A stretch of 64,000 bases of DNA from DATARH01 sp963712835 (GCA_963712835.1 CAVQJJ010000019.1:186001-250000); one strand, 5' to 3'. Counted from the first letter of the stretch, positions 9,173 through 18,544 are shown. Program-made: numbers and translations. The notes: a model not told the origin generated them from the sequence alone.

Positions 9173-11901
9173 TGGCGTGTGCGCAGGGGGGAAACGGCGC
9201 GAAATCGCGGGACCGGCGGCAGATCGCCGACACCGCCGAAGGCCGGCGGCTGGAAGAGGCGCGTACCGGTGCGCCATGGCGTCACTGGGGCCCCTACCTC
9301 AGCGATCGGCAATGGGGCACGGTGCGCGAGGACTACAGCCCCTATGGCAATGCCTGGGAGTACCTGACGCACGACCAGGCGCGCAGCCGCGCCTATCGCT
9401 GGGGCGAGGACGGGCTCGCCGGGGTCGGCGACGAGCATTTGTTCCTCTGCATGAGCGTCGCGCTGTGGAACGGCAAGGACCCGATCCTCAAGGAACGGCT
9501 CTTCGGCCTTACCAACAGCCAGGGCAATCACGGCGAAGACGCAAAGGAAATCTATTACTACCTCGACAGCACGCCGACCCATTCCTACATGCGGATGCTG
9601 TATAAATACCCGCAGGCCGCGTTTCCGTACCAGCGGCTGGTCGAGGAAAATGCGCGGCGCGGCCAGGCGGACCCTGAATTCGAGCTGATCGATACCGGCG
9701 TCTTCGACGACAACCGCTATTTCGATATCGAGATCGAATACGCCAAGGCGGGGCCTGACGACATCCTCGGTCAGGTGACGGTCACCAATCGCGGGCCCGA
9801 TCCGGCGACGATCCATGTGCTGCCGCAGCTCTGGGCGCGGGACATCTGGTCGTTTGCGCCGATCCCCGAGCGGCCCTCGTTCGCCGGCCACAATGACGGC
9901 TCGGTGACGACCTTCCACCCCAGCCTGCCGACGATGCGCTTTACCTGCGAGGACGCCGACGAGCTGCTGTTCTGCGACAACGACACCAACCCGCGCCGCC
10001 TGTTCGGGATGAGCGACGCCAAGGGCTACTTCAAGGACGGTATCAACGACTGCATCGTCAACGGCGATCGCTCGGCGGTGAACCCGGCGCGGGTCGGCAC
10101 CAAGGTGGCGGCGCATTGCCGGGCCGAGCTGCCGCCGGGTGGCGAGGCGCGCTATCGCTTCCGTCTCGCAGTCATCGAGGAGGGCGAGCCGTTCGACGAT
10201 GTGATGCGCCGCAGTCGCGCCGAGGCCGACGAATTCTACGAGGCGGTGCAATACGGTCTCGACGACCCCGACGCGCGGATGGTCCAGCGCCAGGCCTTCG
10301 CCGGGCTCTTATGGTCGAAGCAGTACTATGCGCTCGATATCCGGGAATGGTTGCGTGGCGACCCGCTGCAGCCGTCGCCGCCGGCGGAGCGCTTGCACGG
10401 CCGCAACGTCGACTGGCAGCATTTCAACAGCTCGGACATCATCCTGATGCCCGACAAGTGGGAGTATCCCTGGTTCGCCGCTTGGGATCTGGCGTTCCAC
10501 TGCGTGACCTTGGCGCTGATCGATTCCCAGTTCGCCAAGGAGCAGCTCGTGCTGCTGACTCGCGAATGGTACATGCACCCGAACGGGCAGCTTCCGGCCT
10601 ATGAGTGGGCGTTCGGCGACGTCAACCCGCCGGTCCATGCCTGGGCCGCCTGGCGGGTTTACGAGATCGACCGTCGGGCGCGCGGCGGCCAGGGCGACCG
10701 CGCGTTTCTCGAGCGCGTCTTCCACAAGCTGATGATCAATTTCACCTGGTGGGTGAACCGCAAGGATTCCGAGGGCCGCAACATCTTCCAGGGCGGTTTC
10801 CTCGGGCTCGACAATATCGGCATCTTCGACCGCAGCGCGCCGCTGCCGACCGGCGGTCACATCAACCAGTCCGACGGCACCGCCTGGATGGCGATGTACA
10901 CGCTGAACCTGATGCGCATCGCCCTCGAGTTGGCCGGCCGTGACCATGTTTACGAAGACATCGCGGTCAAGTTCTTCGAGCACTTCCTCTTCATCGCCGA
11001 GGCGATGACCAATATGGGCGGCGACGGGGTCGGTCTGTGGGACGAGGCCGACGAGTTCTACTACGACGTGCTGGAATTGCCCGGCGACGAGCCGACGACG
11101 ATGCGCGTGCGTTCGATGGTCGGGCTGATCCCGCTTTTCGCCGTTGAGGTGCTGGAGGGCGGATTGGTGGCTCGTCTTCCGGAATTCGCGACGCGGCTGC
11201 ATTGGGTGCTGGAAAAGCGTCCGGAGCTGGCGCGCCTGGTGTCGCGCTGGCTCGATCAAAGCGAAGAGGAGCGGCAATTGCTGTCGCTGCTGCGCGGCCA
11301 CCGCATGAAATGCCTGTTGAAGCGAATGCTTGACGAGCAGGAGTTTCTATCGGAGTTCGGCGTCCGCTCGTTGTCGAAATTTCACGAGCAGCACCCGTAC
11401 ATCCTCGAGCACAACGGCACCCGTTTCGGCGTCGGTTACGTGCCGGGCGAGTCGACGACCGGCGTATTCGGCGGCAATTCCAACTGGCGCGGCCCGATCT
11501 GGATGCCGGTCAATTTCCTGCTGATCGAATCGCTCTACCGCTTCCAGAGCTATTACGGCGACGATTTCCGGGTCGAGTATCCGGCGCGCTCCGGACAGCA
11601 TCTCAGCCTCGCCGAGGTCGCCAACGAGCTGGCGCGCCGGCTGTGCCGGCTGTTCCTGCGCGACGGCAACGGCCGCCGTCCGGTGCTCGGCCCGCCGCCG
11701 CCGCCAGGCCGCCCCGATTTCCAGGAATACCCGCTGTTCTACGAATATTTTCACGGCGACACTGGCCGCGGCTGCGGCGCGGCGCATCAGACCGGCTGGA
11801 CCTCGCTCGTCGCATTGCTGCTGCAGGCGCGTCCGGGCACGCGCAACCTGCCGCACGACATCTCGCTCACCCGGCCCGAGGCGGCGGCCGCCGCGGAATG
11901 A
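9172..11901 (+). CDS. GH63-like glucosidase (MGH1-type alpha/alpha barrel)
   Basis: A 909-residue cytosolic glycoside hydrolase, similar to bacterial proteins annotated as glucosidase or mannosylglycerate-hydrolase-type GH63. Recognisable blocks are WGPYLSDRQWGTVREDYS at the N-terminus, WEYPWFAAWDLAFH with its putative acid Asp in the (alpha/alpha)6 barrel, DGTAWMAMYTLNLMRIALEL in the middle, and NWRGPIWMPVNFLLIESLYR near the C-terminus. No signal peptide is seen. It is coupled by a 1-bp overlap to the AhpD-like gene and followed 11 bp later by a debranching-type enzyme, so the pair probably processes an intracellular alpha-glucan or compatible-solute glycoside. The substrate is inferred only. 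Confidence 0.82.
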   Translation: MACAQGGNGAKSRDRRQIADTAEGRRLEEARTGAPWRHWGPYLSDRQWGTVREDYSPYGNAWEYLTHDQARSRAYRWGEDGLAGVGDEHLFLCMSVALWNGKDPILKERLFGLTNSQGNHGEDAKEIYYYLDSTPTHSYMRMLYKYPQAAFPYQRLVEENARRGQADPEFELIDTGVFDDNRYFDIEIEYAKAGPDDILGQVTVTNRGPDPATIHVLPQLWARDIWSFAPIPERPSFAGHNDGSVTTFHPSLPTMRFTCEDADELLFCDNDTNPRRLFGMSDAKGYFKDGINDCIVNGDRSAVNPARVGTKVAAHCRAELPPGGEARYRFRLAVIEEGEPFDDVMRRSRAEADEFYEAVQYGLDDPDARMVQRQAFAGLLWSKQYYALDIREWLRGDPLQPSPPAERLHGRNVDWQHFNSSDIILMPDKWEYPWFAAWDLAFHCVTLALIDSQFAKEQLVLLTREWYMHPNGQLPAYEWAFGDVNPPVHAWAAWRVYEIDRRARGGQGDRAFLERVFHKLMINFTWWVNRKDSEGRNIFQGGFLGLDNIGIFDRSAPLPTGGHINQSDGTAWMAMYTLNLMRIALELAGRDHVYEDIAVKFFEHFLFIAEAMTNMGGDGVGLWDEADEFYYDVLELPGDEPTTMRVRSMVGLIPLFAVEVLEGGLVARLPEFATRLHWVLEKRPELARLVSRWLDQSEEERQLLSLLRGHRMKCLLKRMLDEQEFLSEFGVRSLSKFHEQHPYILEHNGTRFGVGYVPGESTTGVFGGNSNWRGPIWMPVNFLLIESLYRFQSYYGDDFRVEYPARSGQHLSLAEVANELARRLCRLFLRDGNGRRPVLGPPPPPGRPDFQEYPLFYEYFHGDTGRGCGAAHQTGWTSLVALLLQARPGTRNLPHDISLTRPEAAAAAE

Positions 11902-11912
11902 GAGGCGGTCTC

Positions 11913-13937
11913 ATGCCGGATCTGCTCGCCCGTCTCGCGCCCATCGTTTTCGATCCCGACACGCTGGACGATCTCGCGGCGGCCGAGCGCCGCGAGTGGT
12001 GGCTCGCCAACGGACGCGGCGGTTACGCCGCGGGCACCACGGCGCTGAGCCTCACGCGGCGCTATCACGGTCTCCTCATCGCCCCGCTCGATCCGCCGCT
12101 CGGTCGCGTACTGCTGCTGACCAAGGCTGACGCGACCGCGACCATCGGCGATGTCAGCTATCCGCTCTTCACCAATCGCTGGAGCGGCGGGTCGGTTGCC
12201 CCAGAGGGCTACAGTGGCGTCGTCGAATTCCGCCTCGATGGCACGGTTCCGTGCTGGCGGTTCCGCTGCGGCGCAGCGACGGTCGAGCATCGTATCTGGC
12301 TGGAGCCGGGCGCCGACACGGTCTACGTCGCGTGGCGGCTCGACGGCGCCGACGAGGCCTGGCTCGGCGTCGCCTTCCTCGCCAACAGCCGCGACCACCA
12401 CGGCGAGACCTGGCAACCCGGCTTCAATCCGACGATCGCGGCGGAAAGTACAGCGCTGACCATCGACGTGCCCGGCCGCTTTACCCTGCGCATCGCCGGC
12501 GCGGACGGACATATCGAGCCGCGCGGCGACTGGTACGAAAATTTCGACATGCCCGTCGAACGCGAGCGCGGCCTCGGCGACCGCGACGCACATCGCCATG
12601 TCGGCGACGGCTTCATCAAGCTGCGCCGCGGCGCATGGACCGGCTATGTCGCGAGCCTCGATCCCGGAGCGAGCCCCCACCTCGACGCGGCGCTCGCCCG
12701 CCGGCATGCCCACGACCGAGCCATGCTGGAACAGGCGATCGCTACCGATCCGGTCTTTGCCGCGGCGCCCGGCTGGGTGCTGCGGCTGGTGCTGGCGGCG
12801 GACGCCTTCCGCATCGCCCGGCCCATCCCGGAGGTGCCCGATGGCCGCTCGGTGATCGCTGGTTACCCGTGGTTCGGCGATTGGGGCCGCGACACGATGA
12901 TCTCGCTGCCCGGCCTCTGCCTCGCGACGGGGTGGTTCGATGAGGCGCGGCTGATCCTCGAAACCTTCGCCCGCTTCGTCGATGGCGGGATGCTGCCCAA
13001 CGTCTTCCCCGGCGCCGGCGAGACACCCGAGTACAATACGGTCGACGCCGCGCTGTGGTACGTCGAGGCGTGGCGCGCCTATATCGAGGCGACCGGTGAT
13101 GACGCGGCGCTGCGCCAAGCCTTTCCAGTGCTTGAATCTATCGCCGAGCACTACACCGCCGGCACGCGTTACGGCATCGCCGTCGATCCCGCCGACGGGC
13201 TGGTGCGCGCCGGCGAGCCGGGCGTGCAGCTGACCTGGATGGACGCGCGGGTCGGCGATTGGGTCGTGACCCCGCGCATGGGCAAGCCGGTCGAGATCAA
13301 CGCGCTGTGGTACAACGCGCTGATCGCGCTGGCGGCGCTTGCCGAGCGTATCGGCGAGAGCGGCACGACGCACCGGCTCGCTGCCGAGAAGGCGCGGGCC
13401 GGCTTCGCGCGTTTCCTGCGGCCGGACGGGCAGGGGCTTTACGACGTGCTCGACAGCCCTGGTGGCGATGACGCGAGCGTGCGCCCCAATCAGGTGTTCG
13501 CGGTCAGTTTGCCGGCGAGCCCGCTCGATCCGGCCGCGCGCCACGCCGTCATCGCCGCCTGCGCGCCGCTGGTAACGCCGGTCGGCCTGCGGTCGCTGAC
13601 GCCGAACGACCCGGCTTACTGTCCGGTGATCACCGGCCCGCCCTACCAGCGCGACGGCGCCTACCACCAGGGCACGGTCTGGGCGTGGTTGCTCGGGCAT
13701 TGGGCGCTGGCCAATTGGCGCGTCACCGGCGATGCCGCTTCCGCGCAGGCGATCCTCGCCGGCATCGAGCCGCATCTTTCCGACGCCGGCCTCGGGCAGG
13801 TCAGCGAGATTTTCGACGGCAACTCGCCGCATACCCCGCGCGGCTGTCCGGCGCAGGCGTGGTCAGCCGCCTGCATCCTCGAAGCCTGGTGGAAACTGGA
13901 GCGCGCAAAGCAAGCGCTCGCTGAAGCCACGCGTTAA
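11913..13937 (+). CDS. Amylo-alpha-1,6-glucosidase / glycogen-debranching-type enzyme
   Basis: A 674-residue protein with the N-terminal GDE_N domain (WWLANGRGGYAAGTTA, RRYHGLLIAPLDPPLGR) and a C-terminal GH133-like catalytic domain. Diagnostic blocks are the WFGDWGRDTMISLPG segment with its catalytic Asp, PEYNTVDAALWYVEA, TWMDARVGDWVVTPRMGKP and QGTVWAWLLGHWALA. It would remove alpha-1,6 branch glucose from glycogen-like polymers. The ATG at 11913 has AGAGGCGG upstream; an in-frame ATG at 11898 overlaps the previous stop and is an alternative. It ends at a perfect inverted repeat shared with the convergent SDR gene. Confidence 0.88.
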   Translation: MPDLLARLAPIVFDPDTLDDLAAAERREWWLANGRGGYAAGTTALSLTRRYHGLLIAPLDPPLGRVLLLTKADATATIGDVSYPLFTNRWSGGSVAPEGYSGVVEFRLDGTVPCWRFRCGAATVEHRIWLEPGADTVYVAWRLDGADEAWLGVAFLANSRDHHGETWQPGFNPTIAAESTALTIDVPGRFTLRIAGADGHIEPRGDWYENFDMPVERERGLGDRDAHRHVGDGFIKLRRGAWTGYVASLDPGASPHLDAALARRHAHDRAMLEQAIATDPVFAAAPGWVLRLVLAADAFRIARPIPEVPDGRSVIAGYPWFGDWGRDTMISLPGLCLATGWFDEARLILETFARFVDGGMLPNVFPGAGETPEYNTVDAALWYVEAWRAYIEATGDDAALRQAFPVLESIAEHYTAGTRYGIAVDPADGLVRAGEPGVQLTWMDARVGDWVVTPRMGKPVEINALWYNALIALAALAERIGESGTTHRLAAEKARAGFARFLRPDGQGLYDVLDSPGGDDASVRPNQVFAVSLPASPLDPAARHAVIAACAPLVTPVGLRSLTPNDPAYCPVITGPPYQRDGAYHQGTVWAWLLGHWALANWRVTGDAASAQAILAGIEPHLSDAGLGQVSEIFDGNSPHTPRGCPAQAWSAACILEAWWKLERAKQALAEATR

Positions 13938-13988
13938 ACCCTCACCCGTCTCGCACCGGCGAGCGCTAGCGCGTGGTGGGTGAGGGTT
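13937..13988. terminator. Inverted repeat filling the gap between convergent genes
   Basis: Eleven-base perfect arms AACCCTCACCC (13937-13947) and GGGTGAGGGTT (13978-13988) flank a GC-rich centre that contains GCGCTAGCGC. The structure occupies the whole 49-bp space between two convergent stop codons and overlaps both of them. It has no long T-run, but its position suggests a bidirectional terminator or mRNA-stabilising hairpin. Confidence 0.6.
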
Positions 13989-14781
13989 ACTGGGCCGTTA
14001 GCCCACCATCCACCACCAGCCCGGCGCCGGTCATGAACCCGGAATCGTCCGAGGCGAGGAACACGATCCCCTTGGCGATGTCGTTAGGCACGCCGAGCCG
14101 GCCGATCGGATGGGTCGACAGCGCCATGCGGCGCGCGGCCTCGACATCGTTGCTGCCCTGGTTGCGGGCGCGGGCGGTAAAGGTCTGCTCGCCCATATCG
14201 GTCTGGATCACGCCGGGATGGATCGAGTTGACCCGGATGCGATAGCCCTTGCGCGCGAATTCCAGCGCGGTCGACTTGGTGAACAGCGTCACCCCGCCTT
14301 TGGTCATCGAATAGAGCGGGTCGAGCTGCGAGCCGACCAGCCCTGCGACCGACGCCAGGTTCACGATGGCGCTGCCGTGCGCGCTCGCCTGCGCCCGTTC
14401 GCGCAGTGCCGGCACGCACAGTTTCGTGCCGAGGAACACGCCGGTCATGTTGATCGCGACGAGCCGCGACCACTCGTCGAGGCTCGCCTCCTCGATGCCT
14501 TTGCCGAGGAACATCCCGGCATTGTTGACGAGGATATCAACCCCGCCGAAACGCGCCGTCGTCGCGGCGATCATCGCCTGCCACGACGCCTCGCTCGTCA
14601 CATCGAGATGGTGGTAGAGGGCGTCGTCACCCAAGGCCCGCGCGGTCTCGCGCCCACGCTCGTCCAGCACGTCGCCGATCGCGACCTTGGCGCCGGCCTC
14701 GATCATCAGCTTCGCGGTCTCCGCGCCGATGCCGCGCGCCGCGCCGGAGATCAGCGCCACCTTGCCGTCGAGCCGGTTCAT
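13987..14781 (-). CDS. Short-chain dehydrogenase/reductase
   Basis: A 264-residue classical SDR using NAD(P)H. The nucleotide-binding GAARGIGAETA and NNAG motifs are present, as are the catalytic S-Y-K residues in NLASVAGLVGS and LYSMTKGG, plus the usual PG turn (HPGVIQTDM). It is similar in type to 3-oxoacyl-ACP reductase-like and bile-acid or sugar dehydrogenases; the substrate is not readable. I chose the ATG at 14781, preceded by GGAGG, over an in-frame ATG at 14802 that lies inside the neighbouring dispersed repeat. Confidence 0.88.
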   Translation of the reverse strand: MNRLDGKVALISGAARGIGAETAKLMIEAGAKVAIGDVLDERGRETARALGDDALYHHLDVTSEASWQAMIAATTARFGGVDILVNNAGMFLGKGIEEASLDEWSRLVAINMTGVFLGTKLCVPALRERAQASAHGSAIVNLASVAGLVGSQLDPLYSMTKGGVTLFTKSTALEFARKGYRIRVNSIHPGVIQTDMGEQTFTARARNQGSNDVEAARRMALSTHPIGRLGVPNDIAKGIVFLASDDSGFMTGAGLVVDGGLTAQ

Positions 14782-14797
14782 GCGGTCCTCCACCTCT

Positions 14798-14952
14798 GTC
14801 ATCCCGGCGAAGGCCGGGACCCAGGGTTGTCGGGATTTCGAGCGTTTGTGGCTAACTATGAGCCGATGTCGCGAGCTCGGCCCAGCTTTTTGCTAGACTG
14901 AACAAAAGCCAGGTGCAACCGCACCCTGGGTCCCGGCCTTCGCCGGGATGAC
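14798..14952. repeat. Pair of inverted repeat units (MITE-like)
   Basis: The unit GTCATCCCGGCGAAGGCCGG, extending to GGACCCAGGGT, lies at 14798-14827. Its reverse complement lies at 14923-14952, flanking about 95 bp of non-coding DNA. Each unit is itself partly palindromic (CCCGGCgaaGGCCGGG). Related units occur at several other places in this window, so this is a dispersed family. Confidence 0.75.
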
Positions 14953-14972
14953 GCACAAGCACGGAGCCCGTC

Positions 14973-15350
14973 ATGCAGATCGCCCGCCTCGATCATCTCG
15001 TGCTGACCGTCGCCGACATCGCCAAGAGCTGCGACTTCTATACGAAGGTGCTCGGCATGGAGGTAGTGCAGTTCGGCGAAGGGCGCACGGCGCTGCGCTT
15101 TGGTCAGCAGAAGATCAACCTGCACCCGGCTGACAACATCCCCGGTCTTGTCGCCGACAAGCCGACCTGCGGCTCGGGCGATCTCTGCTTCATCACCGAG
15201 ACCCCGATAGCCGAGGTCGTCGCGCATCTCGACAAACGCGGCGTCCCGATCATCACCGGCCCCGGTCCGCGCGCCGGCGCGATCGGCACGATCACCTCGG
15301 TCTACATCCGCGACCCCGACCAGAACCTCGTCGAGATTTCGAACTACTGA
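14973..15350 (+). CDS. VOC (glyoxalase/dioxygenase-fold) family protein
   Basis: A 125-residue single-domain vicinal-oxygen-chelate protein. The two beta-alpha-beta-beta-beta modules begin with LDHLVLTVADIAKSCDFY and GSGDLCFIT, and the protein ends with DPDQNLVEISNY, which supplies the usual C-terminal metal-ligand Glu. The His of LDH would be another ligand. It resembles small 'virulence protein'/glyoxalase-like VOC members of unknown substrate. The gene starts just past an inverted repeat pair and converges on the CmcJ-type oxygenase gene. Confidence 0.85.
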   Translation: MQIARLDHLVLTVADIAKSCDFYTKVLGMEVVQFGEGRTALRFGQQKINLHPADNIPGLVADKPTCGSGDLCFITETPIAEVVAHLDKRGVPIITGPGPRAGAIGTITSVYIRDPDQNLVEISNY

Positions 15351-15379
15351 GAGGGATCGCGGGCGTCTCCCCCGCGCTC

Positions 15380-16648
15380 CTAGAAGAAGACGTAGGACCG
15401 GACGACGACGTTCTTGCGGCAGGGGGCAGTCAGCGGCACGTTCGGGTCGATGCAGGCCGTGTGGAACGACCAGCGCGAGACCGAGCCGTCGGTCACCGAG
15501 TCATAGCATTTGAGCATCGAGACCTCGGTCGGCGTCTGGCGGGGAAACCAGTACCACTCATGGTTCGGACGGTAGGTAAAACGGGTGGTCTCGCCGACGC
15601 GGTCGTCGTAGATCCGGTAGTTGGTGATGTACGGCTGATCGGCGAAGGACGGCCAAGCGCAGAGCACGAACGGGAACTGCTCGATCGTCTCGATCGGCCT
15701 GGCGAGGTTGATCGACATGAACCGCCGCGACATCTTCGCGTCGGCTTCCGCCTCGGTGTGATGCTGCTGGCGCCCGAAATTGCGCAGGTTCTTGGTCAGC
15801 AGCTCGCGGCAGCGCACCCGGCCGCTATTGTCGTTCAAATCGTTGTGCACGAGGTTGGCGTAATTGGCGTTCACGCCGGGGTTCTTGCCGTCCTGGTCTT
15901 CGGTGCGGTCGCCCTTGTAGTCCTTGTCGAAGACGTCGTGGTTGTAGACCAAAGCATCGGTCGCGTCCGGGAAGAACTCGAGCAGTAGCTTCTCGATCTC
16001 CGGGTAATATACGCGCTCCACTTCTGCCGCATCGTAGATGTTCGTGCACTTCAACTCGAGGTGGGCCAGCGACAGGCCGAGTTTGTCCATGCATTCCGGG
16101 CTGGTGGGCGACAGGCCCGGATAATATTCGCCGATTCGCCGCGCATCGCGCAGCACCTGCGGGAAATAGAGGTCGCGCCGTCGGTTACCACCCCGCTCGT
16201 TCGTGCGCAGGATCGCCGCTGTTTCGGCGCGCGCCGGGTCCCGCCAGATGGCATTGGACGGCACCACCGAGTAGCTCGGCCGCTCGTAGACGGTGTAGGG
16301 CAGCGGCAGCGCCACCCCGCCCGGCGGGGCCTTGATGCTGTTCGATTTGCGGATGTAGTCCAGGCATTCGTCGTAGCTGCGGAACGCGATCCCCCATTTG
16401 GTCTTGATCGGCCCTGGCGGTGCCTTGTCGATCATCTCGGTGAGGCGCAGGCTCTCGCCCGAGGCGATCTCGGCGAGCGCGTCGTCGAGCGCCACGGCGG
16501 TTCCCGCGTCGCCGTCACGGTCGAACGACATGTAGGACAGCCCGCCATGCGCCGCGATGGGTTCCGGCTGCCCCGCCGTTCGCTCTAGCGGTGGCACATA
16601 CGCCACCGTACCGTCGTGCGCGTCTGCCGCAACGTGATTGTCGCTCAT
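15380..16648 (-). CDS. CmcJ/NvfI-type oxygenase family protein
   Basis: A 422-residue protein that I assign to the CmcJ/NvfI-like family, known from cephamycin methoxylation and from fungal desaturases and hydroxylases. Supporting blocks are YNHDVFDKD, VHNDLNDNSGRVRCR, MSINLARPIETIEQFPFVLC, HEWYWFPRQTPTEVSMLKCYDS and the C-terminal FHTACIDPNVPLTAPCRKN, which ends in a short hydrophobic tail. The family usually ends with a DP...PR-S-x-E-x-R-x-L-V-F pattern; here the Glu is replaced (NVVVRSYVFF). GGAGG precedes the ATG. No biosynthetic cluster surrounds it, so the substrate is unknown. Confidence 0.7.
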   Translation of the reverse strand: MSDNHVAADAHDGTVAYVPPLERTAGQPEPIAAHGGLSYMSFDRDGDAGTAVALDDALAEIASGESLRLTEMIDKAPPGPIKTKWGIAFRSYDECLDYIRKSNSIKAPPGGVALPLPYTVYERPSYSVVPSNAIWRDPARAETAAILRTNERGGNRRRDLYFPQVLRDARRIGEYYPGLSPTSPECMDKLGLSLAHLELKCTNIYDAAEVERVYYPEIEKLLLEFFPDATDALVYNHDVFDKDYKGDRTEDQDGKNPGVNANYANLVHNDLNDNSGRVRCRELLTKNLRNFGRQQHHTEAEADAKMSRRFMSINLARPIETIEQFPFVLCAWPSFADQPYITNYRIYDDRVGETTRFTYRPNHEWYWFPRQTPTEVSMLKCYDSVTDGSVSRWSFHTACIDPNVPLTAPCRKNVVVRSYVFF

Positions 16649-16773
16649 GGCATACCTCCGATTATTTCGGCCGCTACCGTCGCATACAGAGCCTGCGTTT
16701 TCCAGACTATGCGAACGCCGACTTGCGGCGCGATTTTACGCGCTCTCGCCGACACCTGACCTTGGTCGAAGGG

Positions 16774-18288
16774 TCAGCCGCCGCGTTGGCTGGGTGGCTC
16801 GCTTTCCGCCACGGGTTGCCGCCCCGGATCCAGCTGCGTCCAAATTTCGGCGTCGCGTCCGTAAAAGTCAGGGCGGAATTGCAATTTGCCGTCGGCATCC
16901 GCAAACGCGGTCTCGTACACCACGAATACCGGCACGGGCTGCGGCAAGGCGGTCTCGGCGGTGCTGCCCGTCGCGATCGCTTGATCGATGGCGTCAGCCG
17001 GTTGCTGCATCAGCAATGCCGCCAATTCGCGCGGTTTCTCCACCCGGATGCATCCATGGCTGATGCGACGGTCGTCGCGGCCGAACGCATTTTTCCCCGG
17101 GGTATCGTGCAGGTAGACGTCGAACCGGTTCGGCATATCGAACATGAGCTGCCCGAGCCCTGAGTTGGGGCCCGCCACCTGCTGCAATATGCCATTGGGC
17201 AGCATGACCATGTTGTGCTGCGCCAAATAATTCGGGTCGTTAGCGGTCTTCGGCAGGATTTCGTTGGTAGCGATGTCCGGTGGGATGTTCCAGGGCGGGT
17301 TGAACAAAACGCCGTTGATGGTGGCCCGGAACTCCGGGCTCTGATTTTGCAGCACATCTTGGCCGACAATGACCTTTGTCGAGAAAACCGGCTGGTCGCC
17401 GCGGTACAGCACGACCCGCTCGTCGGCAACGTTGACCCAGACGCGGTCCGGCGGCAGGTGCCGCGGCAGCCAGCGTTCGCGTTCGAGGTTCACCTCAATC
17501 TGGCGCAAGCGGGTTGTCGCGGTCTTGCCGCCTGCCGGGGCGCCCGAGTGGAGGTTCTGCAAAGCCTGGCGCAGCAGCTTGTAGGTCGGGGTCGTCGGCG
17601 CCAGCGCTTCGATTGCCGCCACGGGGTCGGGGCTGGCGATTGCAGCGTCGAGCGCGGCAACGATATCGATCGGCTCCGGGGTCAAAGTCTCGTCGTCTCT
17701 GCCGCGGCGCTCAACCGGCACAACCCCGCGGGCCAGCGCGTCGGCATAGGAAAGCAAGGCGTCCGACAGCAACAGCTCGAGGTCAAGCGGCGGCAACGTC
17801 GCTCCCGCGCGCAGCGCAGTCGCGTGAAACAGCTCAGGCGCGAGCCCCTGCTCGCCGGTGCGGAATATGGCATTCCACAGGGCATTCGCCTCCGCCGGCC
17901 GATCTGCCCATATCGGCGCGAACCCATGGCGTGCGTAGAAGCGTCGCAGCAGCCCGGTATTCAGCCGCTCACCGGCGACGACGAGTTCGGGCGCGCTGAT
18001 TCGCTGGCCGAGCTCGGTGTCGGCATACGCCGCCAGCGCCGGCGCGGCTGCGCCGGGCGACTGCTGCGCCAAAGCTGCCGGAGCAGCAAAGCCGCAGGCA
18101 GCGGCGAGCGCAATCGCGCCGCCCACGATCGGCGTGACGAATGCCAGAAGTCCTTTCGTCGCGAAGCTGCATGATGGGAACAAGGTAGCCTCACCGAAAG
18201 CGTCATCCCGGCGGAATTTGCGCTGCCGCCGGTGGAAAACGGCGGCGTGCATATACGGTTCCGAACCGAAGTTGGGGAAAACCTGCAC
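16774..18288 (-). CDS. YkuD-domain L,D-transpeptidase (YcbB-like)
   Basis: A periplasmic peptidoglycan cross-linking enzyme of up to 504 residues. Order: an N-terminal extension, a hydrophobic signal/anchor (TPIVGGAIALAAACGFAA), a scaffold and peptidoglycan-binding-like region (LNTGLLRRFYARHGFAPIW), then the YkuD domain with catalytic SHGCIRVEKPRELA. A substrate-loop segment typical of the large YcbB class, FNPPWNIPPDIATNEILP, is present. The GTG at 18288 has AGAGG upstream, but it puts about 45 residues before the signal, so an internal start such as the TTG near 18180 is possible. Family members make 3-3 cross-links. Confidence 0.88.
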   Translation of the reverse strand: MQVFPNFGSEPYMHAAVFHRRQRKFRRDDAFGEATLFPSCSFATKGLLAFVTPIVGGAIALAAACGFAAPAALAQQSPGAAAPALAAYADTELGQRISAPELVVAGERLNTGLLRRFYARHGFAPIWADRPAEANALWNAIFRTGEQGLAPELFHATALRAGATLPPLDLELLLSDALLSYADALARGVVPVERRGRDDETLTPEPIDIVAALDAAIASPDPVAAIEALAPTTPTYKLLRQALQNLHSGAPAGGKTATTRLRQIEVNLERERWLPRHLPPDRVWVNVADERVVLYRGDQPVFSTKVIVGQDVLQNQSPEFRATINGVLFNPPWNIPPDIATNEILPKTANDPNYLAQHNMVMLPNGILQQVAGPNSGLGQLMFDMPNRFDVYLHDTPGKNAFGRDDRRISHGCIRVEKPRELAALLMQQPADAIDQAIATGSTAETALPQPVPVFVVYETAFADADGKLQFRPDFYGRDAEIWTQLDPGRQPVAESEPPSQRGG

Positions 18289-18544
18289 GCGATCGCCTCT
18301 AAACGGCCTCTAGAGCGATTGTGCCCACCAGAACGGAGTTTCTTCAAGCAGCAGTAAAAAGCTCATCTTGGTTTATCGACCCTCGGGTGTGGGCTACTGT
18401 CGGGATCGCGTAGTGGAGCATGGCGCCCAAAACCCGCCTTTTTGCCGTGGCGCGGGAACCAGGAAACCCATTCACCGTTACGTTGCTGTCAATCGCTTTC
18501 CGATTGCCCTATAGTACGATTCTCTCAACTGTGGAGGAAAACCA

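Noticed and set aside
8836..10251. 471-codon minus-strand frame
   Set aside because: Antisense to the AhpD-like and GH63-like genes, with no family motif and GC-skewed shadow composition.
11787..13832. 681-codon minus-strand frame
   Set aside because: Antisense to the debranching enzyme, whose conserved blocks cover the whole region on the plus strand.
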